A DNA stretch of 64,000 nucleotides from assembly GCF_040544485.1 (NCBI RefSeq), contig NZ_JBDZDV010000002.1:186001-250000 (forward strand), given 5' to 3'. Origin of the DNA: Lacicoccus halitifaciens. GTDB taxonomy: Bacteria > Bacillota > Bacilli > Staphylococcales > Salinicoccaceae. Positions within the stretch are counted from its first letter, which is position 1. Every line of letters starts with the position of its first letter. The notes under the pieces were generated by a model, which saw only the letters and a list, made by a program, of their open reading frames with translations, was not told where the DNA came from and did not search any database. This document shows positions 1 to 7,977 of this stretch, in pieces. Position numbers and translations under genes: made by a program.

Positions 1-300
1 AAGAACAACTCCTTCTATTTCTCGGAAGAGATTCTGGGGACGCTCGACGTCCCGAAGAACATCCTCGTCAGTGACCGTGCGACTTTATTCAACTGCCTGA
101 TCGGCCTGAACGGCTATACGATCTCGACCGGAATTTTAAGCGAAGAACTGAACGGTACGGATATCATCCCGGTGAGGCTCGATATCGACGATCAGATCAC
201 GGTCGGGACTTTGACCAATAAAAAAGCACAGCTCAGCCGGATGGCGAAGCTGTACCTGGAGGAGCTTGAAAACTGCATCGAGTCCTATGAGATTTTATAG
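1..300 (+). CDS. LysR-type transcriptional regulator, C-terminal part (5' end outside window)
   Basis: An open frame runs from base 1 to a TAG at 298-300 and gives 99 residues without a start, so only the end of the gene is present. The piece looks like the second half of a LysR effector-binding domain: alternating beta/alpha segments, a hydrophobic stretch with IGLNGYTIS, then a final helix rich in L, E and K. The N-terminal winged helix lies outside the window. The last six bases overlap the convergent acetyltransferase gene. The effector cannot be told from this fragment. Family assignment is by resemblance only and moderately sure. Confidence 0.6.
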   Translation, partial: KNNSFYFSEEILGTLDVPKNILVSDRATLFNCLIGLNGYTISTGILSEELNGTDIIPVRLDIDDQITVGTLTNKKAQLSRMAKLYLEELENCIESYEIL

Positions 301-744
301 GAAGAGTTTCATGCCTTCATGCGTCACCTTAAAGCCGAGCTTTTCGTAGAACGCATGTGCACCGCTGCGCCGCTTGTCCGTCGTGAGCTGGACGATGCCG
401 CAGCCGTTCTCTTCAGCGAGCCGGATCGCCTCTTCAAATAAAGCCCGCCCCACACCTTTGCCCCGATGGGACTTATGCACCCGGACCCCTTCGATTTGGG
501 CGCGCTTCTGTCCCCCGCGCGCAAGCGTCGGGATGAACGTGAGTTGCAGACAGCCGGTGATCGCGTTGTCTTCGGTGGCAAGCAGGATCTGATTGCCCGC
601 CTGCGCCCTGATATCCCTGAACGACTGTATGTACTTCTCCTCTACTTCATCAGCGACTGCTTCACGCGCTCTGCCCAGCTCATCATCCGCAAGCATCGCC
701 ACGATTTCCTGCAGATCCCCTTCTTCCGCCATTCTGAAATCCAT
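295..744 (-). CDS. GNAT-family N-acetyltransferase
   Basis: A 149-residue single-domain GNAT protein, predicted to transfer an acetyl group from acetyl-CoA to a small amine. The acetyl-CoA-binding motif A is clear in VRVHKSHRGKGVGRALFEEA (about residues 92-111), followed by the usual C-terminal HAFYEKLGF strand-helix. The frame is open further upstream, but the ATG at 744 is preceded by an AGGGGTGAG ribosome binding site and begins the fold at MDFRMAEEGD, so I use it. The 3' end overlaps the LysR gene tail by six bases, tail to tail. Length and motif are normal for the family. The acceptor substrate is unknown. Confidence 0.85.
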   Translation of the reverse strand: MDFRMAEEGDLQEIVAMLADDELGRAREAVADEVEEKYIQSFRDIRAQAGNQILLATEDNAITGCLQLTFIPTLARGGQKRAQIEGVRVHKSHRGKGVGRALFEEAIRLAEENGCGIVQLTTDKRRSGAHAFYEKLGFKVTHEGMKLFL

Positions 745-820
745 TGCCTCACCCCTTTTTATTGGAGTATAGCAGGATTTCAGGGGGATTTCATTTTGGG
801 GGTGATATGGAATGCCTTCC

Positions 821-1062
821 CGTGACACGAAACATCAATTTTCACTGCCCTCGTGTCACAAAACGCTTCCCCGTGACACGAAATATCAATTTTCACAGCA
901 CTCATGTCACAAAACGCTCTCTCGTGACACGAAACATCGATTTTCATAGCTCTCGTGTCACAAAACGTCTCTCCGTGACACGAAATTCCGATCTTCACTG
1001 TTCTCGTGTCACAAAATGCCCCCTCGTGACACGAAACTCTAATTCTCACCCCACTCGTGTCA
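821..1062. repeat. Five tandem 51-bp repeats, each with an internal inverted repeat
   Basis: CGTGACACGAAA recurs at 821, 872, 923, 974 and 1025, exactly 51 bp apart. Each unit also contains (T)CGTGTCAC, the reverse complement of its first bases (the second unit has one change), so the array offers ten half-sites and can form alternating hairpins with 9-bp stems. The fifth unit is cut short after GTGTCA. Since 51 is a multiple of three, both strands stay open through the array, but no ribosome binding site precedes either frame and the drift between units is not codon-like. It fills the gap between the acetyltransferase gene and the AT-rich island. Confidence 0.9.
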
Positions 1063-1089
1063 GACTCCAATCCTTTATCTCTCAAGTCA

Positions 1090-1124
1090 TAAATAAAAAG
1101 AGACAAAACCGAAGTTTCGTCTCT
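1090..1124 (-). terminator. Rho-independent terminator of the DapA-like gene
   Basis: An 11-bp stem (AGAGACGAAAC with GTTTTGTCTCT on the minus strand, one G-U pair) closes a TTCG tetraloop and is followed by a U-rich run (TTTTATTT). It lies just after the stop of the minus-strand operon ending at 1130. Confidence 0.9.
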
Positions 1125-1129
1125 GAATA

Positions 1130-1966
1130 TCATCGAATAATTCCTCGATTACCTATAGGGCTCCTGCAAAGCCATGCTTCATCATAATCATCGGCCAGTG
1201 TCTTCTTTATATTAAATATGGCGTTGCCTTTAAAGATTTCATTTCTGATCTCCTCTAAAACTCTGACATCGTCTTCAGGTATGAAATCATTTAATATCAA
1301 CTTCTCGAACCAGCTTTTCACTTCCTCAGGGTAGATATTGCCTGCAATTGATGAAAGGCGGTTATATCCCCATGATATTTTATCTTCCAGCTCCATCTCC
1401 CCACCGGCATAAAAAAGAAAGTCACCTTTGATTCCTTTTTTCAGTATCTCCATTTTATCTCTGTCACCGGGGTCTTTTATTCCTATGACCAATTCGTTTT
1501 CACTCAATGTGATGATACTGTCCGCTGATAAATCAAAACCTGTCCTTTTAGGGTTGTTATATAAAATAGCAGGCTTGCCAGCCAATTTTATGATTCGCTC
1601 CGAGTAGGACAAAGCTTCTTCTTGTGACGGGATTATATAAGGCGGATATCCCAACATTATTGCTGAAATACTTGATTCATTTATCCTGGTTGCCAATTTC
1701 TCTGCATCTTTTTGTCTGATTGATGAGACGCCCATAATAATTTCCATGTCTGTCGTCAATTCAGGTTCTTTCTCAATTACCTCAAGTATTTCTACCTTCT
1801 CTTCCAAACTCAGGCTATGCTGTTCACCGGTGGTGCCACCTATCAAAACAGACTTCACACCTTTATCATGTAGTAATTTAATATGGTCTATAGTTTTGTC
1901 AGTCTCCAGAACTTCATGAAGACCAAATGCCGTAGGTACAGCTACATGCATCTTTTCTTTCAGCAT
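1130..1966 (-). CDS. Dihydrodipicolinate synthase/N-acetylneuraminate lyase family aldolase
   Basis: A 278-residue class I aldolase of the DapA/NanA (beta/alpha)8 family, which forms a Schiff base with a 2-oxo acid such as pyruvate. GGTTGE (residues 43-48) is the substrate carboxylate loop, Tyr136 in ILYNNP the proton relay and Lys164 in IGIKDPGD the Schiff-base lysine. The ATG at 1966 follows an ideal AGGAGGT site, so the longer upstream frame is not used. It is the last gene of a minus-strand operon with two M20 hydrolases and an SSS symporter. Context points to catabolism of a keto or hydroxy acid, not lysine synthesis, but the substrate is unknown. The gene is AT-rich like the rest of the island. 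Confidence 0.85.
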   Translation of the reverse strand: MLKEKMHVAVPTAFGLHEVLETDKTIDHIKLLHDKGVKSVLIGGTTGEQHSLSLEEKVEILEVIEKEPELTTDMEIIMGVSSIRQKDAEKLATRINESSISAIMLGYPPYIIPSQEEALSYSERIIKLAGKPAILYNNPKRTGFDLSADSIITLSENELVIGIKDPGDRDKMEILKKGIKGDFLFYAGGEMELEDKISWGYNRLSSIAGNIYPEEVKSWFEKLILNDFIPEDDVRVLEEIRNEIFKGNAIFNIKKTLADDYDEAWLCRSPIGNRGIIR

Positions 1967-2055
1967 TAAAGAAACCTCCTCTTTCGATTCTATTTTAATT
2001 AGTGAATAAACACTAAAGGAATAAGGCTCCAAAGCCTTATTCCTTCAGCTGCCTT

Positions 2056-3312
2056 CTATTGATTACACCAATTCTTTATAAAATACGCAATTACTTTCGT
2101 GGTGTATCTTAAACTGTCCAAATCAATATATTCATTGGGAGCGTGCATGTAATTTCCTAAAGGACCGTAACATGTTACCGGGATGCCAAATTCATCAAAT
2201 GCCCTGACATCAGTAGTAGCTGTAAATGAAAGGTTCTCCACTTTTTCCCCGGTCACTTCCTTATGACTTTCTGCCAATATCCTATATAAATCATTTTCAA
2301 TATCCATTTCGAAGCCATGCGCCTTGAATCCAAAGAATTCAATTTCAGGAAGGTTGTCCTTCAACCATTCATCTTTCTCACAAGCTTCGATGATCCAATC
2401 TCTGACTTCTTTTTGGATGTCTGCCGGATCAGTACCAGGATAGCATCCGATTCTTGCTTCAAATGTGGTTTCCACCGGTACACTTGATGTCCAGTCTCCA
2501 CCTTGAATTTTCCCAATATTAATGTTCAATGGGTGTGGATGATGCTTGAATGCTTCATGTTTTTCCTGACTATTGATGAATTCTCTATATTTTTCAAGGG
2601 CTTCAATAATCTTAAAAGCATTCATTGTAGCATTAACCGCTTCATCTGCTTTTTCAACGTGGGCGCCCACACCTCTGACAGTCACTCTCAGATATATGAC
2701 ACCGACTTGGGAAGTCAAGATTCTATGTTGTGTAGGTTCCGGTATCAATGCAGCATCAGCGGTATAACCAGCTTGCAATAAAGCTAATGCTCCATTCCCA
2801 GTTACTTCTTCCTCGATAACGGTCTGAATCTGCACCTCTCCATGAAGTGGTTCATTCATCTTTTCCAACGCTTTCACCGCAAATATGTTGGCAGCAAGTC
2901 CACCTTTCATATCAAGGATGCCTCTGCCATACATCTTATTGTCTTTTACGGTTGGAATGTAAGGTTCTGTCTCCCAATGACTCTTGGGTCCCGCATCCAC
3001 CACATCAATATGAGCCTGCAAAATCAAACTTTTACCGTCATTAATTTCTGGTTTTTTCGAACCCACGACTACCGGTCTGTCCTTATAATCGATCACCGGT
3101 ATTCCATGGTTCTTATAATTGGAGATCTCATCATTATTTACATCAAAAGAAGCTGTTTCAAAGTCCATATCTTTGAGATAGTTTTCTATGAATTGTTGAA
3201 CTCCTTTTTCATTGCCAAGCGTACTGTCAAAAGAACCAAGGGTTTTTAAAAACAATAACTCTTCATCCCATAAGTCGTCTATTGCTTTCTCTAACCTTTC
3301 ATCAAAACTCAC
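2056..3312 (-). CDS. M20 family metallopeptidase (ArgE/DapE-type deacylase)
   Basis: A cytoplasmic zinc hydrolase of the ArgE/DapE branch of M20, which removes acyl groups from N-acylated amino acids. Metal-site motifs are present in order: LQAHIDVVDAG, GRGILDMKGG and VIEEEVTGNG, then the dimerisation-domain histidine in GVGAHVE and a C-terminal HAPNE. Length (418 residues) fits the family. I prefer the GTG at 3312, which follows GGGGGTTGG; an ATG at 3327 is also possible but has no ribosome binding site. It lies 12-27 bp after the carbamoylase gene in one operon. The exact acyl-amino acid is unknown. Its closest relative in the window by eye is the M20 gene at 12512. Confidence 0.85.
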   Translation of the reverse strand: MSFDERLEKAIDDLWDEELLFLKTLGSFDSTLGNEKGVQQFIENYLKDMDFETASFDVNNDEISNYKNHGIPVIDYKDRPVVVGSKKPEINDGKSLILQAHIDVVDAGPKSHWETEPYIPTVKDNKMYGRGILDMKGGLAANIFAVKALEKMNEPLHGEVQIQTVIEEEVTGNGALALLQAGYTADAALIPEPTQHRILTSQVGVIYLRVTVRGVGAHVEKADEAVNATMNAFKIIEALEKYREFINSQEKHEAFKHHPHPLNINIGKIQGGDWTSSVPVETTFEARIGCYPGTDPADIQKEVRDWIIEACEKDEWLKDNLPEIEFFGFKAHGFEMDIENDLYRILAESHKEVTGEKVENLSFTATTDVRAFDEFGIPVTCYGPLGNYMHAPNEYIDLDSLRYTTKVIAYFIKNWCNQ

Positions 3313-3339
3313 AAATCCAACCCCCATTAATTATATTGC

Positions 3340-4575
3340 TCATTTATTCGCTAATTCGAGAATTACTTTCAAAAGAAGATTACCGCAAATATTCAGATAT
3401 TTTTCCTCGGTATGTTCTTTTATATCATGGCTTATCCCCGCTTCACTCGGCATGAAAATCATGGCTGCAGGCGCGATATCATTGATATATCTTGCATCGT
3501 GGCCGGCACCACTGATGATTTTTCTGCTTTTATAGCCCGATGCATTACTATTGTCAGTAATGAGTTTTATAATCTCTTCATCAAATTTAACAGTCGGGGA
3601 CTCCCACAATTCATGAATTTCAGCATTGACTGCGCGGTCATGGCTGACAGCTTCGACTGTTTCTTTCATTGCTTCAATAAATTCTTCCCTCAAGTAATTT
3701 TCATCAGCCCTGACATCTACAGTGTACTTGACCTTTTTAGGTATTACATTCGGTACATTCGGTTCTGCGAGGAATTTACCGATGGTCAGCTTGACGGCTT
3801 TCTCTTTAGCCAAACCTTCCAATCTATGAATGATTTCAGCAACTGCGAGCATAGGATCCCTTCTCACTTCCATAGGCGTCGTCCCTGCATGATTGGAATC
3901 TCCTTCAACAGCTATCTCGAACCAGCTCGTACCCTGGATTCCGGTAACAATACCCACATCCAAATTTTCGTCAGCAAGAATCGGACCTTGTTCTATATGG
4001 GCTTCCACATAAGAATGAATTTCTGCCAGTCTATTCTCTTTCCGCCCTTTATATCCGATTCTTTCCAATTCATCTCCAAAACTCAGGCCATCTTTATCTT
4101 TGGTTGAATATACATAATCTCTGGTGAATTCACCTGAAAGTACGCCTGAAGCCATCATGGGAGGAGAAAACCTCGCTCCCTCCTCGTTAGTGAAGTTAAC
4201 AACTTCAATAGGCCTTTTAGTTTTAATGCCATTCTCTAAAAGTGTCTCAATGACTTCCAAGCCGAGCAACACACCTGCTATACCGTCGTATCTGCCACCA
4301 TTAGGCTGTGTATCGAGATGGGATCCGACCACCACAGGAGCCAGATTCTCTTCCCCTTCTTTTCTGCCATATATATTACCAACGTCATCGACTCTTACAC
4401 TCAAACCCAGGTTTCTCAAATACTCAGTGAAAACGTCTCTCATTTTTTTGTCTTCATCTGTAAGTGCCAGTCTGTTAAGGCCTGTTTCGTAGACTTTTCC
4501 TATTTCAGAACTGTTGTTTAAATTAGCAAGAAATCTGTTGAAGTCAATCTCCAATTCCTTATTGATATCTTCCAT
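3340..4575 (-). CDS. M20 family N-carbamoyl-L-amino-acid hydrolase/allantoate amidohydrolase
   Basis: A 411-residue binuclear metal amidase of the AllC/AmaB/beta-ureidopropionase group, which cleaves a carbamoyl or ureido group from an amino acid. GSHLDTQPNGGRYDG (residues 84-98) and NEEGARF (130-136) are diagnostic of this branch and distinguish it from ArgE/DapE. The ATG at 4575 sits behind AAGGTGG; the TTG one codon earlier is too close to it. It follows the symporter by 18 bp and precedes the other M20 gene, so the operon couples uptake to two amide-cleaving steps. Allantoate, N-carbamoyl amino acids and N-carbamoyl-beta-alanine are all possible substrates; the sequence alone does not decide. 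Confidence 0.88.
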   Translation of the reverse strand: MEDINKELEIDFNRFLANLNNSSEIGKVYETGLNRLALTDEDKKMRDVFTEYLRNLGLSVRVDDVGNIYGRKEGEENLAPVVVGSHLDTQPNGGRYDGIAGVLLGLEVIETLLENGIKTKRPIEVVNFTNEEGARFSPPMMASGVLSGEFTRDYVYSTKDKDGLSFGDELERIGYKGRKENRLAEIHSYVEAHIEQGPILADENLDVGIVTGIQGTSWFEIAVEGDSNHAGTTPMEVRRDPMLAVAEIIHRLEGLAKEKAVKLTIGKFLAEPNVPNVIPKKVKYTVDVRADENYLREEFIEAMKETVEAVSHDRAVNAEIHELWESPTVKFDEEIIKLITDNSNASGYKSRKIISGAGHDARYINDIAPAAMIFMPSEAGISHDIKEHTEEKYLNICGNLLLKVILELANK

Positions 4576-4593
4576 CAATGAACCACCTTTTTA

Positions 4594-6186
4594 TTAAAGT
4601 CCTAGCATAACGAAGAAATAGCCCCAAACTGCAACTGCTATAATCGTCATGACAACTGCGGTTATTTGGATCTGCTTGTATTCCTTCTTTATTTTGACCA
4701 ATCCATCTGGTTTGCTCAAATACTCATTAATAGTGATTTTAGCCATACTGTTTGACTTCATGTCATAATACGATTCGAGTTCATATTCTTTTGGTTGAGT
4801 GAGTAGTGCTACTATAATTAAACTGGCTACAGATAAAACAAGGGCAATCATCAACTCATCAATTCCTTCAGGAGGCACGATAATTCCTTGTCTGAAAATC
4901 TCACCCAGCGCTACAAAGGAAATGACACCAATCAGCATACTGGCAACGGCAGCTTTGCTGTTCATCCTCTTCCATTCAAAAGAAGCGACGATGGTCGGCA
5001 GCCAACCGACCGCAAAAATCGAACCTGCGTATATAGAAATCCAATAAATTGCAGAAGGTCTCATAATAGTTATTATACATACAATTATTCCTACTATGAT
5101 CTGTCCAACACGCGCCGCTGAAAGACTTTGCTTTGAATCCAGCTTCTTATCAAATAACCTTTCATATAAATCTCTCGATAAAGCAAAACCGACTAACACA
5201 AATAGGGTTGATGCGGTAGACATTATAGAAGCCATCAGCGCTGCTAATCCAATACCGGCAATTGCTGGAGGGGTGAAATCCAAAAATCCGCTCACCATTG
5301 CATAATCTGGATCAGTGATGTTAGGATCAAGCACTCTTATTGCTGCAGCTGCAATAAATACTGTCAACTGCATGAAAGGTGCGAAAAATACCCCTATAAT
5401 CGCCACTTTTAAAATGACGAAGTCATTCTTTGCAGGGAAAACACGAGATACAAGTGCAGGTATACATGCGAAGAATAGTATCCATACTAAAAATTGTGAT
5501 ATAGACCAACCAATATGTCTATCTTCTGTACCGGCTATCGACCAATAACCCGGAAGAGTGTCAGCCAGACCCCTCATCTGATCGAATCCGGCTTGACCAA
5601 TCAGAAGCGGAACGATGACAATAGATATCGTCAGCATTGTAAAAAACATCAGTGTGTCCGTGACAACTATTCCATACATGCCCCCAATGGCAGTGAAAGC
5701 CAACATAGCCAACGTAAAGAGGATGACTATCCACCTGTAATCAATACCTGTAACCTCACTCAGCACAATTCCCGCACCAATAAATTGGATTACTCCATAA
5801 CCGATTAGTCCTACAATCATTATAATGATTGCTATTACACTGACCCATTTGCTCTTGAACCTTTTATCAAAAAAATCTGGCATGGTCGTACTGCCGTACG
5901 CTTTCATCTTTCTACCGACATATACCACTGCCAGCAAAGTACCGATCCATGCACCAAATGACCCCAACGCAGAAATGACAAGGGGACCTTCAGTATAAGA
6001 CTGTCCGGCGATACCCAGTAAAGTCGTGGCACTCAAATATGTTGCTGACAAAGTTCCAACAATCAACAACGTGGATCCCCGACCACCCATAATGTAAAAA
6101 TCGTCCTCATTTTTAACAACTTTTACTAACGAAATCCCAACTGCTACATAGAATATGAGCACTGCCACCATTATACCTATGATCAT
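4594..6186 (-). CDS. Sodium:solute symporter (SSS family)
   Basis: A 530-residue membrane protein with about 13 hydrophobic helices, typical of Na+-coupled SSS transporters. The N-terminal DDFYIMGGRGS, the TLSATYLSATT helix and GGMYGIVVTD are family landmarks. It overlaps the small membrane-protein gene upstream by 4 bp (ATGA), so the two are translationally coupled, and is followed within 18 bp by the carbamoylase. The hydrophilic C-terminal loop is longer than in PutP. Substrate is unknown; the operon suggests a ureido or acylated amino acid. Confidence 0.9.
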   Translation of the reverse strand: MIIGIMVAVLIFYVAVGISLVKVVKNEDDFYIMGGRGSTLLIVGTLSATYLSATTLLGIAGQSYTEGPLVISALGSFGAWIGTLLAVVYVGRKMKAYGSTTMPDFFDKRFKSKWVSVIAIIIMIVGLIGYGVIQFIGAGIVLSEVTGIDYRWIVILFTLAMLAFTAIGGMYGIVVTDTLMFFTMLTISIVIVPLLIGQAGFDQMRGLADTLPGYWSIAGTEDRHIGWSISQFLVWILFFACIPALVSRVFPAKNDFVILKVAIIGVFFAPFMQLTVFIAAAAIRVLDPNITDPDYAMVSGFLDFTPPAIAGIGLAALMASIMSTASTLFVLVGFALSRDLYERLFDKKLDSKQSLSAARVGQIIVGIIVCIITIMRPSAIYWISIYAGSIFAVGWLPTIVASFEWKRMNSKAAVASMLIGVISFVALGEIFRQGIIVPPEGIDELMIALVLSVASLIIVALLTQPKEYELESYYDMKSNSMAKITINEYLSKPDGLVKIKKEYKQIQITAVVMTIIAVAVWGYFFVMLGL

Positions 6187-6368
6187 GCCTTGTCTTCCCC
6201 CTTAACCTCCGATTCCTGCTCACTAATACCGGAGGTGTCCCTTTGCTTTTTCTCTTCTTCTTTGATGACAGGTAAGTATTGTTTCCTCAGTATTCCCAGA
6301 ACGATGACACATGATAATATGGTCACGAATGTGGCATTGAAAAATAGAATAAATACATCAATATTCAT
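6183..6368 (-). CDS. Small single-span membrane protein coupled to the SSS symporter
   Basis: A 61-residue protein with one N-terminal hydrophobic helix (about residues 4-26) and a charged cytoplasmic tail rich in E, K and S. The ATG at 6368 follows AAAGGGGAG. Its stop overlaps the symporter start by 4 bp, which argues that it is real and made together with it, probably as a small accessory subunit. A similar small-protein/symporter pair occurs at 45729-47390, though the sequences do not obviously match. Function is inferred from context only. Confidence 0.7.
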   Translation of the reverse strand: MNIDVFILFFNATFVTILSCVIVLGILRKQYLPVIKEEEKKQRDTSGISEQESEVKGEDKA

Positions 6369-6387
6369 TAAAACTCCCCTTTGCTCT

Positions 6388-6465
6388 TTAAATCAAATTC
6401 ACTATCAACAAGTATTTTATATAGAAATATACTTCAATACCTTCAGGGTCGCTAAATGGTGCCTC
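6388..6465 (-). pseudogene. Relic of the 3' end of a gabD-like gene
   Basis: On the minus strand these bases read HEAPFSDPEGIEVYFYIKY, then LLIVNLI and a stop. This matches the C-terminus of the aldehyde dehydrogenase at 19483-20877 (APFGG...PEGIEAYLDTKY LSIGNLI). An in-frame gap of 11 codons lies after APF and an upstream stop (TAG) closes the frame. Similarity continues past the stop into the following leader (TTAAATCAAATTC and GCTC in both). It is a deletion scar showing that a gabD-type gene once stood directly upstream of the small membrane-protein gene. Confidence 0.8.
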
Positions 6466-6574
6466 ATGATTCTATCTAGTGAATTTGGAAGTAAGTTTAT
6501 TAGCTACGAACATCTCAACATACATATTTTCTTTTAGTAGATGAATTAATTCCTTCTAAATTACTTATAAGATA

Positions 6575-6606
6575 AAAGAATAAAACCCATGCAGGTTTTA
6601 TTCTTT
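6575..6606 (-). terminator. Terminator after the gabT-like gene
   Basis: A 13-bp perfect stem (AAAGAATAAAACC and its complement) with a 6-base loop lies 22 bp past the stop of the transaminase gene. The U-rich arm favours minus-strand termination. It separates the regulator/dehydrogenase/transaminase operon from the symporter operon. Confidence 0.8.
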
Positions 6607-6627
6607 AAAATCAATTTATTTAATTTT

Positions 6628-7941
6628 TTATTGACTATATACACTTTCAACATTCTTAAATGCCTTTTCCAACACTTCAAGGCCCTTTTCTAATTCTTCG
6701 TTTGTGATTACAAGCGGAATCAGGAAACGGATGACATTATCAAAAACACCTGCTGACAAGAGTACTAAACCATTCTCATTTGCATAATTTGTGATTTTAC
6801 TTTTTATTTCTTTATCCGGTGTATTCTTCTCATCATCTTTCACAATTTCTACTGCAACCATTGCTCCTAAGCGCCTGATCTCTCCAATGAAAGAGTAATG
6901 CTCTTGGTAAGTTTTTAGAACATCTTCCAAACTTTGTCCAATTTTTTCTGCTTTATTGCAAAGATCCTCCTCTTCAATAACATCTAAAACTGCCAGACCA
7001 GCTGCACACGCGACTGGATTACCAGCGAATGTTCCACCAATTTCACCTGTTGCAGCTGAATCTAAGATTTCAGACTTGCCAACTACACCACTCAGAGGTA
7101 ATCCTGCAGATAGTGATTTTGAAACCACCATTAAATCCGGTTCTATTCCAAAGTGTTCAGAAGCAAATAGTTTACCTGTGCGACCGAAACCTGTTTGAAT
7201 TTCATCAGCAATAAAAACAATACCATTTTCTTTGCAGAACTTTGCCACAGCATTCATAAAGCTTTTAGGAGGAATTAAAAATCCTGCCTCACCCTGAACT
7301 GGCTCAATAACTACACATGCTACATTTTCGGGTGCAACTGTTTCAATGAAGAACTTATGAAAATCTTCTATTATCATTTCAGTATATTCTTGCTCCGTCA
7401 GCGAAGGGTGCCTACGGTATACATTAGGGTAAGGAGCATGATATATATCTGAAGCAAAGGGACCGAAACCATTTTTATATGGCTTAACTTTACTGGTCAT
7501 GCTCATCGTCAGGTTTGTACGACCATGAAAGCCTCCTTTAAAGGAAACAATCGCCGACCGGCCGGTATACTTCCTTGCCATCTTTACTGCATTTTCTACC
7601 CCTTCCGCACCAGAATTAAAAAATGCAGCTTTCTTATCGAAGTCCCCTGGTGTTAAACCACATAGCTTTTCGGCCAGCTCTATATAACTTTCATACATAA
7701 TACAATTGAACCCCGGATGGAGAAATTTCTCAACCTGATTTTTAACTGCTTCTGTAACCTTGGAATGACTGTGCCCAACATTCAGGACCCCAATTGCCCC
7801 TCCAAAATCAATCACTTCATTACCTTCAGGGTCGGTAATCGTTGCACCCTTGGCATGAGCTGCTATGCTTTTATTTCCGTTACTGATACTTTGAGAAACG
7901 AATTGTTCTCTTTTCTTTTGAAGCTCTTGAGTTCTATTCAT
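6628..7941 (-). CDS. gabT: Class III PLP aminotransferase, GABA transaminase paralog
   Basis: A 437-residue class III aminotransferase that should move the omega-amino group of 4-aminobutyrate or a similar omega-amino acid to 2-oxoglutarate. FIADEIQTGFGRTG holds the PLP-ring aspartate and VVSKSLSAGLPLSG the Schiff-base lysine. It is roughly three-quarters identical by eye to the transaminase at 20874-22175 but has AT-rich codons, so it is a diverged paralog. The ATG at 7941 follows AAAGGGG. It is last in an operon with a FadR-type regulator, a gabD-like gene and a tartrate/malate-type dehydrogenase. The real substrate may be another omega-amino acid. Confidence 0.88.
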   Translation of the reverse strand: MNRTQELQKKREQFVSQSISNGNKSIAAHAKGATITDPEGNEVIDFGGAIGVLNVGHSHSKVTEAVKNQVEKFLHPGFNCIMYESYIELAEKLCGLTPGDFDKKAAFFNSGAEGVENAVKMARKYTGRSAIVSFKGGFHGRTNLTMSMTSKVKPYKNGFGPFASDIYHAPYPNVYRRHPSLTEQEYTEMIIEDFHKFFIETVAPENVACVVIEPVQGEAGFLIPPKSFMNAVAKFCKENGIVFIADEIQTGFGRTGKLFASEHFGIEPDLMVVSKSLSAGLPLSGVVGKSEILDSAATGEIGGTFAGNPVACAAGLAVLDVIEEEDLCNKAEKIGQSLEDVLKTYQEHYSFIGEIRRLGAMVAVEIVKDDEKNTPDKEIKSKITNYANENGLVLLSAGVFDNVIRFLIPLVITNEELEKGLEVLEKAFKNVESVYSQ

Positions 7942-7977
7942 ACAAATGTAACCCCTTTCATATTCTTTTAAAATTTT

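Noticed and set aside
780..1187. Open frames on both strands through the 51-bp repeats, giving 17-residue peptide repeats
   Set aside because: The openness follows from a stop-free unit whose length is a multiple of three. Neither frame has a ribosome binding site, and the best-conserved bases form a dyad, not a codon pattern.
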